A stretch of DNA of 64,000 bases from Herbiconiux ginsengi (GCF_900107435.1 NZ_FNPZ01000003.1:372001-436000); one strand, 5' to 3'. Shown: positions 1 through 10,188, counted from the first letter of the stretch. A program made the numbers and translations. The notes: a model not told the origin generated them from the sequence alone.

Positions 1-1
1 C

Positions 2-217
2 GGGCGCCTCGACGTTCTCCGCGAGGTCGCCGCCTCCGGCACCGTGCTGCGGGCGCGAGCCGACGTGGGAGCGAGCGCGCTGCCGCTCGCTCTGGCCCTG
101 CTGGAGGAGGCGGGCATCCGCGTCGCCTCTGCCACCGTCGCACGGCCGAGCCTCGACGACGTCTACCTCAGCCACACCGGGCGCACCTTCGCCCGCGCCC
201 AGGGAGAGGAACTGTGA
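2..217 (+). CDS. ABC transporter ATP-binding protein, DrrA-like, C-terminal end (5' truncated by window)
   Basis: Only the last 71 codons are present; the frame is open from base 2 and stops at TGA 215-217. The C-terminus contains PSLDDVYLSHTGRTF, which closely resembles the tail after the nucleotide-binding domain in DrrA/CcmA-type exporters of drugs or polyketides. The Walker motifs lie upstream of the window. The stop overlaps the ATG of the following permease (TGATG), so the two are translationally coupled and would form one ABC-2 exporter. The substrate cannot be told from this fragment. Confidence 0.85.
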   Translation, partial: GRLDVLREVAASGTVLRARADVGASALPLALALLEEAGIRVASATVARPSLDDVYLSHTGRTFARAQGEEL

Positions 218-993
218 TGACTTTCCTCAGCCACACGGCATACCTCACCGGTCGCCAGCTGCGCGCCTTCTGGCGCATGCCGGCCTTCCTCGTGATGAAC
301 CTCATCCAGCCGGTCATCTGGCTGCTGCTGTTCGGGCAGTTGTTCAGATCGGTGATCGAGATCCCCGGGTTCGGTGCGGCCGGAACCTATCTCGAGTTCC
401 TCACGCCCGGCATCGTGATGATGATGGCGTTGTTCGGCAGTGCCTGGGCGGGCACCGTCTACATCCAGGACATGGATCGCGGCGTGATGGACCGATTCCT
501 CACCTCGCCCACCAGTCGGGGCGCGCTGATCGTGTCGACGATCGTCTACCAGGGCGTGCTCGCGGTGGTGCAGTCGCTGCTCGTCTTGCTCATCGCCTGG
601 CTCGCGGGCGCCCGGTTCGCCGGGGGAGCGCTCGGCGTCGTCGTGCTACTGGTGGCTGTGGTGCTCTTGACGGCCGTGTTCGCCGCGTTCTCCAACGCGA
701 TCGCGCTGCTGGCCCGTCAGCAGACGGCGCTGATCGGCATCTCGCAGCTGATCTCGTTTCCGCTGATGTTCCTCAGTTCGGCCATCATGAACACCGCGCT
801 GTCGCCGCAGTGGGTTCAGGATGTCGCGCGCTTCAACCCGTTCGAATGGGCGGTGATCGTGGGTCGCTCGGCGCTGTCGGATGCGCCGGACTGGGCGTCG
901 ATCGGGCTGCACCTCGGGCTGCTGGCCGCTCTCGCCGTGGTGATGGCGTGGCTGGCGACACGGGCCTTCCGCAGCTACCAGCGGAGTGCGTGA
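217..993 (+). CDS. ABC-2 type transporter permease, DrrB-like
   Basis: A 258-residue integral membrane protein with about six hydrophobic helices, for example VIWLLLFGQLF near the N-terminus, a long alanine/valine/leucine stretch near residues 130-155, and a C-terminal helix around LGLLAALAVVMAWLAT. The pattern FLTPGIVMM and the conserved MDRFLTSPTSRGALI loop are typical of the daunorubicin-resistance-type ABC-2 permease family. A GTG lies just before at 214, but the ATG at 217 overlaps the upstream ATPase stop and is preferred. It pairs with the ATPase fragment upstream as an exporter of unknown substrate. Confidence 0.88.
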   Translation: MTFLSHTAYLTGRQLRAFWRMPAFLVMNLIQPVIWLLLFGQLFRSVIEIPGFGAAGTYLEFLTPGIVMMMALFGSAWAGTVYIQDMDRGVMDRFLTSPTSRGALIVSTIVYQGVLAVVQSLLVLLIAWLAGARFAGGALGVVVLLVAVVLLTAVFAAFSNAIALLARQQTALIGISQLISFPLMFLSSAIMNTALSPQWVQDVARFNPFEWAVIVGRSALSDAPDWASIGLHLGLLAALAVVMAWLATRAFRSYQRSA

Positions 994-1010
994 CGATGCC
1001 ACCGGTCGGG

Positions 1011-1083
1011 TGCCCCTGGCTGGATTCGAACCAGCGACAAACGGATTAGAAGGCCGGTGCTCTATCCACTGAGCTACAGGGGC
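1011..1083 (-). tRNA. tRNA-Arg (anticodon UCU)
   Basis: Read on the minus strand, acceptor arm GCCCCTG pairs with CAGGGGC, the D arm is GCTC/GAGC, and the T arm is GCTGG-TTCGAAT-CCAGC. The anticodon loop is CTTCTAA, giving anticodon TCT (arginine). CCA is not encoded. The anticodon stem CCGGC/TCCGT pairs only in its middle three positions (28-42, 29-41, 30-40); the C31/T39 and C27/T43 pairs are mismatched. Confidence 0.92.
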
Positions 1084-1180
1084 GACCCCGAAAGCGTACT
1101 ACGCGACGGCGGGAGCCCCTGTAGCTCACAGGGCCTGTTCGGTCACAATCGGTCGGACCGCACGGTCGCACGAGGTGGGC

Positions 1181-2092
1181 CTAGTCGGTGGCGCGCGGTG
1201 GGAACGCGTGCACCGGCGGCGGGATCTCGCCCGCCGCGCGCGCCTCTTCAGGGTCGACCGTGTACTCCAGGTCGGTGAGCGGTGCCTGCGCCCCCGCGAC
1301 GACCCCGCGGGTGCCGTTGCCCGATGCCACCTGCTGCACCGTCGGCCGCGGTTCGTGCGTGGGCGGCAACGGAGCTGCGGGAGCGATGACCGCGGTCGAC
1401 GCTCCGGAGCCGAAGGAGGGCGAGGCGTAGCTCGAGGCGCCGGATCCGTAGCTCACGGGCTCCGCGGCCGGAGACGGGGCCGATGTCGTCGACGCACCGC
1501 TCAGGGCTTCGGTGCCCGCGTACTGCGAGTGGTGCTGCTGCGCCACCCATGCATCCTGCTGCGCGAGCAGTTCGCGCTGCGTCGACGCGTCTTCGGCGGC
1601 CCAGCGCTCCAGGTCGCTCTGGAAGACCCGCTTCGCGCGGCCCGGACGCTGCTGCCACTCGATCAGGCGGTCGCGGAACTCGAACACCGCCGGCTCGACC
1701 TGGTAGCCGAAGGTGGCCGACTCGCGCTTCATCTCGGCGAGGGCGTGCGCGGCCCAGTTGGCCGCGACATCCGCTCCCTTGATCGGCAGCAGGCGCACCT
1801 GGATGTCGGCCTGGCCGGTGGCGCGGTCGGAGAGGATCTGCTCCTGCGGCGTGAGCGAATTCCACACCGAGGCCTGCTCGGCGGCGTCGATGAGCGAGGC
1901 GATGGCAGAGATCTTGAGCTCGCGGTCGTGCTTGGCGAGCAGGCGCTTGACGGAGCCGTGCGCGATCCACGCGGCGAGCAGCCCGGCCACGATGATCGCG
2001 AGCGCGGGCAAGACGATGTCGGAGACGACGAACTCTCCCGTGGGAGAAGTCAGCCACCGGACGAATGCATTCCACCATTCCATGAGCCGCAC
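1181..2092 (-). CDS. conserved membrane-anchored hypothetical protein
   Basis: 303 residues. One membrane helix lies near the N-terminus (VLPALAIIVAGLLAAWIA, about residues 27-45), preceded by a tryptophan-rich segment. A mostly helical soluble region follows (to about residue 200, rich in E, R, Q and A), then a low-complexity Ser/Ala/Pro tail. I do not recognise a catalytic motif or named domain. A second possible start is Met4. It stands alone, facing tRNA-Arg. A structural or envelope-associated role is possible, but this is only inference from topology. Confidence 0.7.
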   Translation of the reverse strand: MRLMEWWNAFVRWLTSPTGEFVVSDIVLPALAIIVAGLLAAWIAHGSVKRLLAKHDRELKISAIASLIDAAEQASVWNSLTPQEQILSDRATGQADIQVRLLPIKGADVAANWAAHALAEMKRESATFGYQVEPAVFEFRDRLIEWQQRPGRAKRVFQSDLERWAAEDASTQRELLAQQDAWVAQQHHSQYAGTEALSGASTTSAPSPAAEPVSYGSGASSYASPSFGSGASTAVIAPAAPLPPTHEPRPTVQQVASGNGTRGVVAGAQAPLTDLEYTVDPEEARAAGEIPPPVHAFPPRATD

Positions 2093-2158
2093 ACTACCTC
2101 GCGGGTTTCAGATGTCTGCGGCGACGAGCCGGTGTCGCCCGAACTGGTGTCACGATCG

Positions 2159-2383
2159 TCATCGCAGGCACTCGGTCGCCTCATCGAGAGCGGCGAACTC
2201 GCCGATGCCCACCAGACGCAGCGGCGGGTGGAGTCGCGTGGCGCGGTAGCGCGGGCGGCCATCCACCTCGACCTCTTCGACGTAGCCGAGGAGGATGCCG
2301 GACGGGGCGGTGACGCGCCAGTACCCGTCGTCGCGGACGCGACGGAGGTGCGGGCCGTTCAGGATCGGTGTCGTGGTGGTCAT
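2159..2383 (-). CDS. small conserved hypothetical protein
   Basis: 74 residues from the ATG at 2383. The longer reading from 2470 adds an Ala/Arg-rich extension that overlaps msrA, so it is rejected. The core pattern is WRVTAPSGILLGYVEEVE followed by GRPRYRATRL, which reads as a short beta-rich domain; I do not know a function for it. It is divergent from msrA with about 85 bases between the starts. Confidence 0.6.
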   Translation of the reverse strand: MTTTTPILNGPHLRRVRDDGYWRVTAPSGILLGYVEEVEVDGRPRYRATRLHPPLRLVGIGEFAALDEATECLR

Positions 2384-2468
2384 GGTGCGACGGTAGAACC
2401 AGCCACCGACATCGGCGGCGGCGGCGGCACGCCGACACGACGCATCCGGCCCGACGTAGAATCGGGCC

Positions 2469-2996
2469 ATGGAAACCTTCGTTCTCGCAGGAGGCTGCTT
2501 CTGGTGCCTCGACGCGGTCTACCGCACCCTCGAGGGTGTCGACGACGTCGTCTCGGGCTACACCGGCGGCACCGTCCCGAACCCCAGCTACGAACTGGTG
2601 TGCACCGGCACCACCGGTCACGCCGAAGCGGTCGAGGTGCGCTTCGATCCGGCCGTGATCCCGGCCGACATCATCCTCGACGTCTTCTTCACCCTGCACG
2701 ATCCGCGGCAGCTGAACCGTCAGGGCAACGACATCGGCACGCAATACCGATCGGCCATGTTCTACCAGGGCGAGGAGCAGAAGGTGCTGTTCGAGGCGGC
2801 GCTCGTACGGGCCGGCGAGCTGTGGGACGGCGGGATCGTGACGACACTCGAGCCGCTCGGCGAGTTCTACCGCGCCGAGGATTACCACCAGGACTTCTTC
2901 GCGAAGAACCCGGGCCAGGGGTACTGCATGGCCGTCGCGCTGCCGAAGGTCTCGAAGGTGCGCAAGGCCTACGCGAGCTACATCAAGGCGGCCTGA
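2469..2996 (+). CDS. msrA: peptide-methionine (S)-S-oxide reductase MsrA
   Basis: 175 residues. The MsrA active-site motif GCFWC is present, with catalytic Cys10 and Cys13 flanking Phe-Trp; the conserved SGYTGG stretch follows at about residues 29-34, and FDP and TQYRSAMFY are also present. The enzyme reduces free and protein-bound methionine-S-sulfoxide in the cytoplasm, using thioredoxin. Length fits the family. The reading starts at the ATG directly before ETFVLAGG. It is monocistronic and followed by a strong hairpin. Confidence 0.97.
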   Translation: METFVLAGGCFWCLDAVYRTLEGVDDVVSGYTGGTVPNPSYELVCTGTTGHAEAVEVRFDPAVIPADIILDVFFTLHDPRQLNRQGNDIGTQYRSAMFYQGEEQKVLFEAALVRAGELWDGGIVTTLEPLGEFYRAEDYHQDFFAKNPGQGYCMAVALPKVSKVRKAYASYIKAA

Positions 2997-3016
2997 CCTC
3001 TCCACCACAATCTCCG

Positions 3017-3055
3017 ACGGCCGAGGCCCTGTACACAGATGCAGGCCTCGGCCGT
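3017..3055 (+). terminator. hairpin terminator after msrA
   Basis: A perfect 12-bp inverted repeat (ACGGCCGAGGCC / GGCCTCGGCCGT) with a 15-nt loop starts about 20 nt after the msrA stop. The downstream stretch is only weakly T-rich (TCGTCATC), so it is a GC-rich actinobacterial type terminator. Confidence 0.7.
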
Positions 3056-3129
3056 TCGTCATCGGCGCTCCCGGCACACAATCGGGTGGTCACAACGACC
3101 ACAGACCACCGATCCACAAGGAGTACAGG

Positions 3130-3750
3130 ATGCCCGACCACTTGACCCTCACCGGAGTCGTCGCCACGTCGCCCCGGCACATCACCACGAATTCGGGGCT
3201 CGACATCACGAGCTTCCGGCTCGCCTCCGGTCAGCGCCGCTTCGACCGGGAGCAGAAGAAATGGGTCGACGCCGAGACGAACTGGTACACGGTCACCACC
3301 TTCCGTCAGCTCGCCCTCAACGTCGTCGGCTCCGTCGAGCGGGGCCAGCACGTTGTGGTCACGGGGCGGCTGCGCGTGCGTGCGTGGGAGAACGGCGACA
3401 AATCTGGCACCACGATCGAACTGGAGGCCGAGGCGGCGGGGCACGATCTCAGTTGGGGCACCTCGGCGTACACGAAGACCGTCTTTGCCGGTTCGTCGGG
3501 TGACGCGGCCGCGACTCCGGGCGGCGGATTCATTCCTCCCGAGACGCCGAGCGGGCCGGGGCTCGCTCAGGTGGGCTGGGCGCCACCGCTCTCGGGAGGA
3601 GGAGGTCCGGATGCCAGTGCCGGATCGTCCGGGTCGCCGGGTGCAGACGCGGCCGCAGAAGATTCGGCGGCCGCGGCAGAAACCGCGGCTGCCGAAGACA
3701 CCGAGGCCGACGTCAAGGCGGAGCCCGGTGGACTGCTCCTGCCGTTCTGA
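3130..3750 (+). CDS. single-stranded DNA-binding protein-like (OB fold)
   Basis: 206 residues. The first ~110 residues form an SSB-type OB fold: LTLTGVVATSPRH, FRLASGQRRF, WYTVTTFRQLALNV, GQHVVVTGRLRVRAW. The C-terminal half is disordered and rich in Gly, Ala, Pro and Glu. The protein ends in GGLLLPF: the final Pro-Phe of the SSB tip is kept, but the preceding acidic residues of the usual DDDIPF are lost. This looks like the second, non-essential SSB paralogue common in Actinobacteria rather than the replicative one, which normally lies between rpsF and rpsR. It is preceded by an AGGAG-type ribosome binding site. Confidence 0.85.
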   Translation: MPDHLTLTGVVATSPRHITTNSGLDITSFRLASGQRRFDREQKKWVDAETNWYTVTTFRQLALNVVGSVERGQHVVVTGRLRVRAWENGDKSGTTIELEAEAAGHDLSWGTSAYTKTVFAGSSGDAAATPGGGFIPPETPSGPGLAQVGWAPPLSGGGGPDASAGSSGSPGADAAAEDSAAAAETAAAEDTEADVKAEPGGLLLPF

Positions 3751-3886
3751 TCACGGAGTCGTCGGGTGCGGCCGGCGGGGCGCGGGGCGGGAGTCTCACA
3801 GCCGGAACGCGCCGCGACCGCATAAACTCGTGCACGGCCTACGGGCCGTGGCATGGGGCACCGCGAACGAGAGGACACTGCGAGCG

Positions 3887-4423
3887 ATGCACACGAAACG
3901 AGGCGCGACCGCACCCGGCCGCCAGACCGGGCAGGGGCGCCCCCGTCGTGCGGCGGCGCTGGCCGTGATCCCGGTGGGTCTGTCGTTGCTGCTGGCGGCG
4001 TGCACCGGCGGTGCTCCGGCTCCGTCAGGTTCCGGAACCCCGGCGCCGAGCACCAGCGCGACGTCGAACGCCACCGGCACACCCACCGCGGTGGCCGGCC
4101 AGCTGAACCCCGGCGGTTCGGCGGCCGACAACCAGGCCTTCTTCGATTCCGTCAACCAGGCCCTCATCGCGAGCAATCCCGCCGCCGGCGGCGTCGATTT
4201 CACGAGCAATCTGCGCACCAACGGATTCGACATCACGGCGATGCAGGTCACCGCCGACACCACGACCGTGGGAGTCGCGGCCGACTCCATCCAGTTCTCG
4301 GTGCACTGGGGCGACGACTGTCTGATCGGGCAGTACGGGCAGGGTCAGTACACGAGCGTCGTGGCCCCGGAGCTCGGCACGGGAGCGTGCCTGGTGGGTC
4401 AGACCCGCGCCATAGACTGGTAG
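3887..4423 (+). CDS. secreted lipoprotein of unknown function
   Basis: 178 residues from ATG 3887. A basic N-terminus (RRGATAPGRQ region, RPRRAA) precedes a hydrophobic stretch ending in the lipobox LLAAC (Cys about residue 45), so this is a predicted lipoprotein. A Ser/Thr/Pro/Gly linker follows, then a ~100-residue globular domain containing FFDSVNQAL, GFDITAMQVTAD, IQFSVHWGDDCLIGQYG and TGACLVGQT, with two Cys likely forming a disulfide. It resembles a small secreted domain common in Microbacteriaceae; the function is unknown. ettA begins 3 nt after its stop, so the two may share a transcript. Confidence 0.8.
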   Translation: MHTKRGATAPGRQTGQGRPRRAAALAVIPVGLSLLLAACTGGAPAPSGSGTPAPSTSATSNATGTPTAVAGQLNPGGSAADNQAFFDSVNQALIASNPAAGGVDFTSNLRTNGFDITAMQVTADTTTVGVAADSIQFSVHWGDDCLIGQYGQGQYTSVVAPELGTGACLVGQTRAIDW

Positions 4424-4425
4424 GC

Positions 4426-6108
<1,683 letters not shown>

Positions 6109-6128
6109 TGCGCGCCGCCCGCTGAGCC

Positions 6129-6611
6129 ATGCGACTGCACGTACCGATCCAGCTCCGCTGGAGCGACCTCGATGCCTACGGACACGTCAACAATGCCTCG
6201 ATGCTGAAGATCCTCGAGGAGGCACGTGTCTTCGCCTTCTGGGTCGACGGCGATCTCGCCGACCCGACGCAAGCGGAATGGACGACGGCGGTCATCGACG
6301 CCAGCCCCACCACGCGCACGAAGAGCGTCATCTCGCGCCAGGAGATCGAGTACGTGCGGTCGATGCCTTACATCCGGCAGCCGATCGACGTCGAACTCTG
6401 GATCGGGCATCTGGGCGGGGCCAGCCTCGACGTCTACTACGAGATCAAGAGCCCTCTGGCCACTCCGCCACAGGTCACCTACGTGAAGGCCTCGACCACG
6501 CTCGTGCTGGTCGACGCCGACACCGAGCGGCCCCGACGCATCCTGCCGCACGAGCGCGAGGCCTGGGAGCCCTACCTCGACGAACCGCTCACGTTCCGCC
6601 GCCGCGGCTGA
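6129..6611 (+). CDS. acyl-CoA thioesterase, 4HBT/YbgC-like hot-dog fold
   Basis: 160 residues. The N-terminal pattern LRWSDLDAYGHVNNASMLKILEEAR matches the 4-hydroxybenzoyl-CoA thioesterase family, with the catalytic aspartate in the SDLDAYGHVNN loop. YVRSMPYIRQPIDVELWIG and SLDVYYEI fit the following strands of the fold. It probably hydrolyses a short or medium acyl-CoA. It lies 20 nt after ettA on the same strand, and converges on a TesB-type thioesterase, so two thioesterases sit together. Confidence 0.88.
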   Translation: MRLHVPIQLRWSDLDAYGHVNNASMLKILEEARVFAFWVDGDLADPTQAEWTTAVIDASPTTRTKSVISRQEIEYVRSMPYIRQPIDVELWIGHLGGASLDVYYEIKSPLATPPQVTYVKASTTLVLVDADTERPRRILPHEREAWEPYLDEPLTFRRRG

Positions 6612-6617
6612 CGCCCG

Positions 6618-7490
6618 TCAGTCGGCGTCGGCGACGCGCAGCATGCCCTCCTGGGCGACGGAGGCGATCAGTCGGCCACCGCGGTCGTAGATGCTGCCGA
6701 GGGCGAATCCGCGGCCGCCACCGGCGCTCGGCGAGTTCTGCGTGTAGAGCAGCCACTCGTCGGCGCGCGCGAAACGGTGCCACCACATCGCGTGGTCGAG
6801 GCTCGCCATCTTGAGGTCGGGCCGGCCCCAGGCGATGCCGTGCCGCCGCATCACCGGCTCCAGGATGGCGTAGTCGCTCGCATAGGCCAGGGCGGCGCGG
6901 TGCAGGTTCGGGTCGTCGGGGAGCCGGCCGAGCGCCTTGATCCACACGGCCTGATGGGCGATGTGCTCGCCCTCCACCGAGAGGTAGATCGGCGAGGGCA
7001 CGTGGCGCATGTCGAAGGCACGCTCCCGGGCCCAGGTGCGGGCGATCGGGTGGTCGATCTTCGAGAGCACCTCGGTGGCGCTCGGCAGCTCTTCGGGCTC
7101 GGGCAGATCGGTGGGCATCTCGACCTGGTGCTCGATGCCGGCATCCTCGGTCTGGAACGAGAAGATCGCCGACAGGATCGGCACGCCGTTCTGGTAGGCC
7201 TGCGTGCGCCGGGTGGAGAACGACCGGCCGTCATGGATGCGGTCGACGGCGAAGGTGATCGGCAGGGCGGAATCGCCGGGCCGCAGGAAGTATCCGTGCA
7301 GCGAATGCACCACGCGGCTGGGCTCGACGGTGCGCACGGCCGCGATCACCGACTGGGCGAGCACTTGGCCGCCGAAGACGCGGCCGTTCGGCATCGACTG
7401 CGAGGGGCCGGTGAAGATGTCCTCCTCGGTTCGCGCGCCGGTGTCGGCGAGATCGAGGGTGGTCAGGAAGCCGGAGAGGGCGTCGGACAT
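6618..7490 (-). CDS. tesB: acyl-CoA thioesterase II
   Basis: 290 residues, double hot-dog fold. FTGPSQSMPNGRVFGGQVLAQSVIAA, HSLHGYFLRPGD, FSTRRTQAYQNG and SLDHAMWWHRF are TesB hallmarks; the family's catalytic Asp-Gln-Thr network is represented by D(H) in LASL/SLDHAM and by Q/T residues in the tandem repeat. It hydrolyses medium- to long-chain acyl-CoA. Convergent with the upstream thioesterase, with 6 nt between stops, and divergent from the following hypothetical gene. Confidence 0.94.
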   Translation of the reverse strand: MSDALSGFLTTLDLADTGARTEEDIFTGPSQSMPNGRVFGGQVLAQSVIAAVRTVEPSRVVHSLHGYFLRPGDSALPITFAVDRIHDGRSFSTRRTQAYQNGVPILSAIFSFQTEDAGIEHQVEMPTDLPEPEELPSATEVLSKIDHPIARTWARERAFDMRHVPSPIYLSVEGEHIAHQAVWIKALGRLPDDPNLHRAALAYASDYAILEPVMRRHGIAWGRPDLKMASLDHAMWWHRFARADEWLLYTQNSPSAGGGRGFALGSIYDRGGRLIASVAQEGMLRVADAD

Positions 7491-7569
7491 GGTTCCTCCG
7501 AAGAGTTCAGGACGCGGCGTCGTGACGAGACTCGTTCCCGTGCACTGTGAAGTAGTTTAGACAGCAGAG

Positions 7570-8253
7570 ATGGTCCAGTTCTTCACGCTCATCGACGCCG
7601 CGTCGCTCGGCGACCTCAAGGTCTTCCTCGGCCGCGCCGCGCGGGTCGAGGACGGCTCGGTCCGGCTGATCGGCGGACTCGGCGTCCTCGCCGCCTACAC
7701 CGCCGTGCTCACCCCCAAGGGTCTGCTCGATTCCACACCGACGGTGCTGGGGCTCCGCACCTTCGCTCTGGGGAGTCCGGATGCCTTCGACGTCGTGGTC
7801 TCCATCCGTGCGCTCCTGGATCGGCTGGCTCAGCTCTCGTTGGTGAGCAATTCGGAGTCGGGCCCGATCGACGTGCCGTTGCCGCCCCCGGCGACCGGCG
7901 TCGCCTGGGCCGGGATCAGTCCGCCGCGCGGTGGCTGGGAGCCGGCCGGAACGCTGCCCTCGAATCTGCTCGAATCGGTCGCGCGCACGGGCATCGCCGA
8001 GGTCGCGGCCGCCGTGCCCGCCGACACCGGCGAGCAACTCGTGCACCGCGTGCGGTCCGAGGTCTGGGGCCGTGACCTCGCCGAGGAGGAGCTGCCGGAG
8101 CTGCGCCCGCGCATCCCGGCCGGCGCGGCCTTCTGCGCCGTGAGCCTGGGTTTCGTTCGTCGGGACGACGAAGACGTGCGCGTCTTCGTCGCGGGGCCGT
8201 GGCTCCGCCTCACGTTGCGGCGCGGTCACGTCCTTGTTTTGGTCAGGCGCTAG
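7570..8253 (+). CDS. conserved actinobacterial hypothetical protein
   Basis: 227 residues. The N-terminus MVQFFTLIDAASLGDLKVFLGRAARVEDGSVRLIG and several short hydrophobic strands (LGVLAAYTAVLTPKGLL, FDVVVSIRALLDRLAQL) suggest a mixed alpha/beta protein without signal peptide or membrane span. I recognise no catalytic motif. The gene is divergent from tesB (79 nt between starts). The 3' end overlaps no neighbour and is followed by a hairpin terminator. Confidence 0.75.
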   Translation: MVQFFTLIDAASLGDLKVFLGRAARVEDGSVRLIGGLGVLAAYTAVLTPKGLLDSTPTVLGLRTFALGSPDAFDVVVSIRALLDRLAQLSLVSNSESGPIDVPLPPPATGVAWAGISPPRGGWEPAGTLPSNLLESVARTGIAEVAAAVPADTGEQLVHRVRSEVWGRDLAEEELPELRPRIPAGAAFCAVSLGFVRRDDEDVRVFVAGPWLRLTLRRGHVLVLVRR

Positions 8254-8276
8254 AGGGTACCGCTTCGCCCCTCCCG

Positions 8277-8305
8277 GGCTCGCCCGGCCTTCGGCTGGGC
8301 GGGCC
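8277..8305 (+). terminator. hairpin terminator
   Basis: Thirteen-base arms (GGCTCGCCCGGCC and GGCTGGGCGGGCC) pair with two G.T wobbles around a TTC loop, followed by CTTCTTGCT. It lies 24 nt after the stop of the preceding gene. Confidence 0.7.
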
Positions 8306-8340
8306 CTTCTTGCTCGCGCCGCCGCTGCTGCGGCGCGAGG

Positions 8341-8392
8341 CGACATGTTCGCGTGAGGTCGCTTCGCGGCCTCGCGCTCACTCTGGGTCGTC
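8341..8392. repeat. 52-bp dispersed repeat, copy 1 (inverted copy at 39890-39941)
   Basis: The 52 bases are the reverse complement of 39890-39941 with a single mismatch (CTCTGG here, CCCTGG there). The segment itself forms an imperfect hairpin (GAGG.CGC ... GCG.CCTC). It is non-coding, between two convergent genes. Confidence 0.9.
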
Positions 8393-8436
8393 TAAGAGAG
8401 GCCCGCGGCCTTCGTCTCCCTTTCCGACACTCATTA

Positions 8437-8482
8437 GCCAAAACACGCCGCAACACTTTGGCGCGTTACGGCGTGTTTTGGC
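8437..8482. repeat. palindromic intergenic element (family P), copy A
   Basis: Perfect 14-bp arms GCCAAAACACGCCG / CGGCGTGTTTTGGC around an 18-nt centre. Related sequences occur at 21917-21980 and 36330-36395. It sits just past the stop of the minus-strand flavoprotein gene, in a region with no coding signal (8306-8498). Confidence 0.85.
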
Positions 8483-8498
8483 GTCTCGCCGCCCCCGC

Positions 8499-10142
8499 TC
8501 ACACCACCCGCGCTACCGCCCGGCCCGCCTGACGGCCCGAGAACAGGCAGCCACCCAAGAACGTCCCCTCCAGGGCCCGGTAGCCGTGCATGCCCCCACC
8601 GCCGAATCCGCTTACCTCGCCGGCCGCGTAGAGTCCGGCCACGGGGGAGCCGGAGGCGTCGAGCACCCGCCCGTCGAGGTCGGTGGACAGACCACCGAGG
8701 CTCTTGCGGGTGAGGATGTGCAGCTTCACGGCGATCAGCGGACCGGCTTTCGGATCGAGCAGCCGGTGCGGCTTCGCAGCCCGGATCAGCTTGTCTCCGA
8801 GGTAGCGGCGGGCGCCGCGCACGGCGGTGATCTGCGCATCCTTCGTGAAGGTGTTGGCGATCTCGCGGTCGCGAGCGAACACCTCGCGGGTCACCCGCGC
8901 CGGGTCCAACGGGCCGGACGGCTCGAGTCGCGCCATGCCGTGCAGCAGCTCGGGCAAGGTCTCGGCCACCACGAAGTCGGCGCCGCGCGACTTGAAGGCC
9001 TCCACCGGTCCGGGAGCGCCCGGACGGATGCGCTGCGCCAGCAACCGCAGGTCTTTGCCGGTGAGGTCGGGATTCTGCTCGCTGCCCGAGAGGGCGAACT
9101 CCTTCTCGATGATCGCCTGCGTGAGCACGAACCAGCTGTAGTCGTAGCCGGTGCCGAGGATGTGCTCCAGCGTGCCGAGCGTGTCGAAGCCCGGGAACAG
9201 CGGCACCGGCAGCCGCGCGCCCGTCGCATCGAGCCAGAGCGATGACGGCCCCGGGAGGATGCGGATGCCGTGCAGCGGCCACACCGGGTCGTAGTTCCTG
9301 ATGCCCTCGGTGTAGTGCCACATCCGGTCGGTGTTCACGAGACGGGCGCCGGCGCGCTCGCTGATGGCGAGCATCCGGCCGTCGACATGCTCGGGAACCC
9401 CGGAAAGCATCGTGGCCGGGGGAGCGCCGAGCCGCTTCGGCCACGACGCCCGCACCAGCTCGTGGTTGCCGCCGATGCCGCCGCTGGTCACGATGACGGC
9501 TCCGGCCGCCAGCTCGAAGTCGCCGACCACCTCCCGTGAGCTCGATTCACCCCGGGCGGCCGTGCTGGGCGCGAGAACGGCGCCGCGCACACCGGTCACG
9601 GCGCCGTCCGACGTCACCAGGTCGTCCACCCGGTGGCGGTGCAGGATGCTCGCCCGTCCGTCGTCGACTCCCGCCCGGAACCGCGCGATGAACGGAGCGA
9701 GCACGCCGGGCCCGGTTCCCCAGGTGATGTGGAACCGGGGCACCGAGTTGCCGTGCCCGTTCGCCGTGTAGCCGCCGCGCTCGGCCCAGCCCACCACAGG
9801 GAAGAACCGCACGCCGCGCTCGTGCAGCCAGGCGCGCTTCTCGCCGGCCGCGAACTGCAGGTAGGCCTCGGCCCACTTCTCGGGCCACTCGTCTTCGGGG
9901 CGGTCGAAGCCCGCGCTGCCGAACCAGTCCTGGCGGGCGAGCTCGAGGGAGTCGCGCACGCGCATCCGGCGCTGTTCGGGGCTGTCGATCAGGAAGATGC
10001 CGCCGAACGACCACCAGGCCTGCCCGCCGAGCGAGGCCGCGGGTTCCTGCTCGACGATGGTCACCGACTTGCCCGCGTCGAGCACCTCGCACGCCGCCAC
10101 CAGGCCGGCGAGCCCGGCCCCCACCACGATCACGTCCGGCAT
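8499..10142 (-). CDS. FAD-binding dehydrogenase (3-ketosteroid delta-1-dehydrogenase-like)
   Basis: 547 residues. The dinucleotide-binding motif VVGAGLAGLVAACEVLDAG lies at residues 5-23 with an acidic residue (E31) at the end of strand 2. QAWWSFGGIFLID follows and the C-terminal FAD motif is present (VAGLYAAGEVSGFGGGGMHGYRALEGT). The domain order matches the FAD_binding_2 family of fumarate reductase/KSTD-like flavoproteins, in the soluble actinobacterial subgroup usually annotated FAD-binding dehydrogenase. The substrate is unknown; no steroid catabolic genes are nearby. It is monocistronic. Confidence 0.9.
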   Translation of the reverse strand: MPDVIVVGAGLAGLVAACEVLDAGKSVTIVEQEPAASLGGQAWWSFGGIFLIDSPEQRRMRVRDSLELARQDWFGSAGFDRPEDEWPEKWAEAYLQFAAGEKRAWLHERGVRFFPVVGWAERGGYTANGHGNSVPRFHITWGTGPGVLAPFIARFRAGVDDGRASILHRHRVDDLVTSDGAVTGVRGAVLAPSTAARGESSSREVVGDFELAAGAVIVTSGGIGGNHELVRASWPKRLGAPPATMLSGVPEHVDGRMLAISERAGARLVNTDRMWHYTEGIRNYDPVWPLHGIRILPGPSSLWLDATGARLPVPLFPGFDTLGTLEHILGTGYDYSWFVLTQAIIEKEFALSGSEQNPDLTGKDLRLLAQRIRPGAPGPVEAFKSRGADFVVAETLPELLHGMARLEPSGPLDPARVTREVFARDREIANTFTKDAQITAVRGARRYLGDKLIRAAKPHRLLDPKAGPLIAVKLHILTRKSLGGLSTDLDGRVLDASGSPVAGLYAAGEVSGFGGGGMHGYRALEGTFLGGCLFSGRQAGRAVARVV

Positions 10143-10188
10143 GCGACCCCCTCGTCGTCAGCTGTCAATCACAACGCGCGGCCGCGCG

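Noticed and set aside
8199-9245. Plus-strand frame over the KSTD-like gene
   Set aside because: Mirror of the flavoprotein gene; Gly/His/Arg/Val-rich, no motifs.
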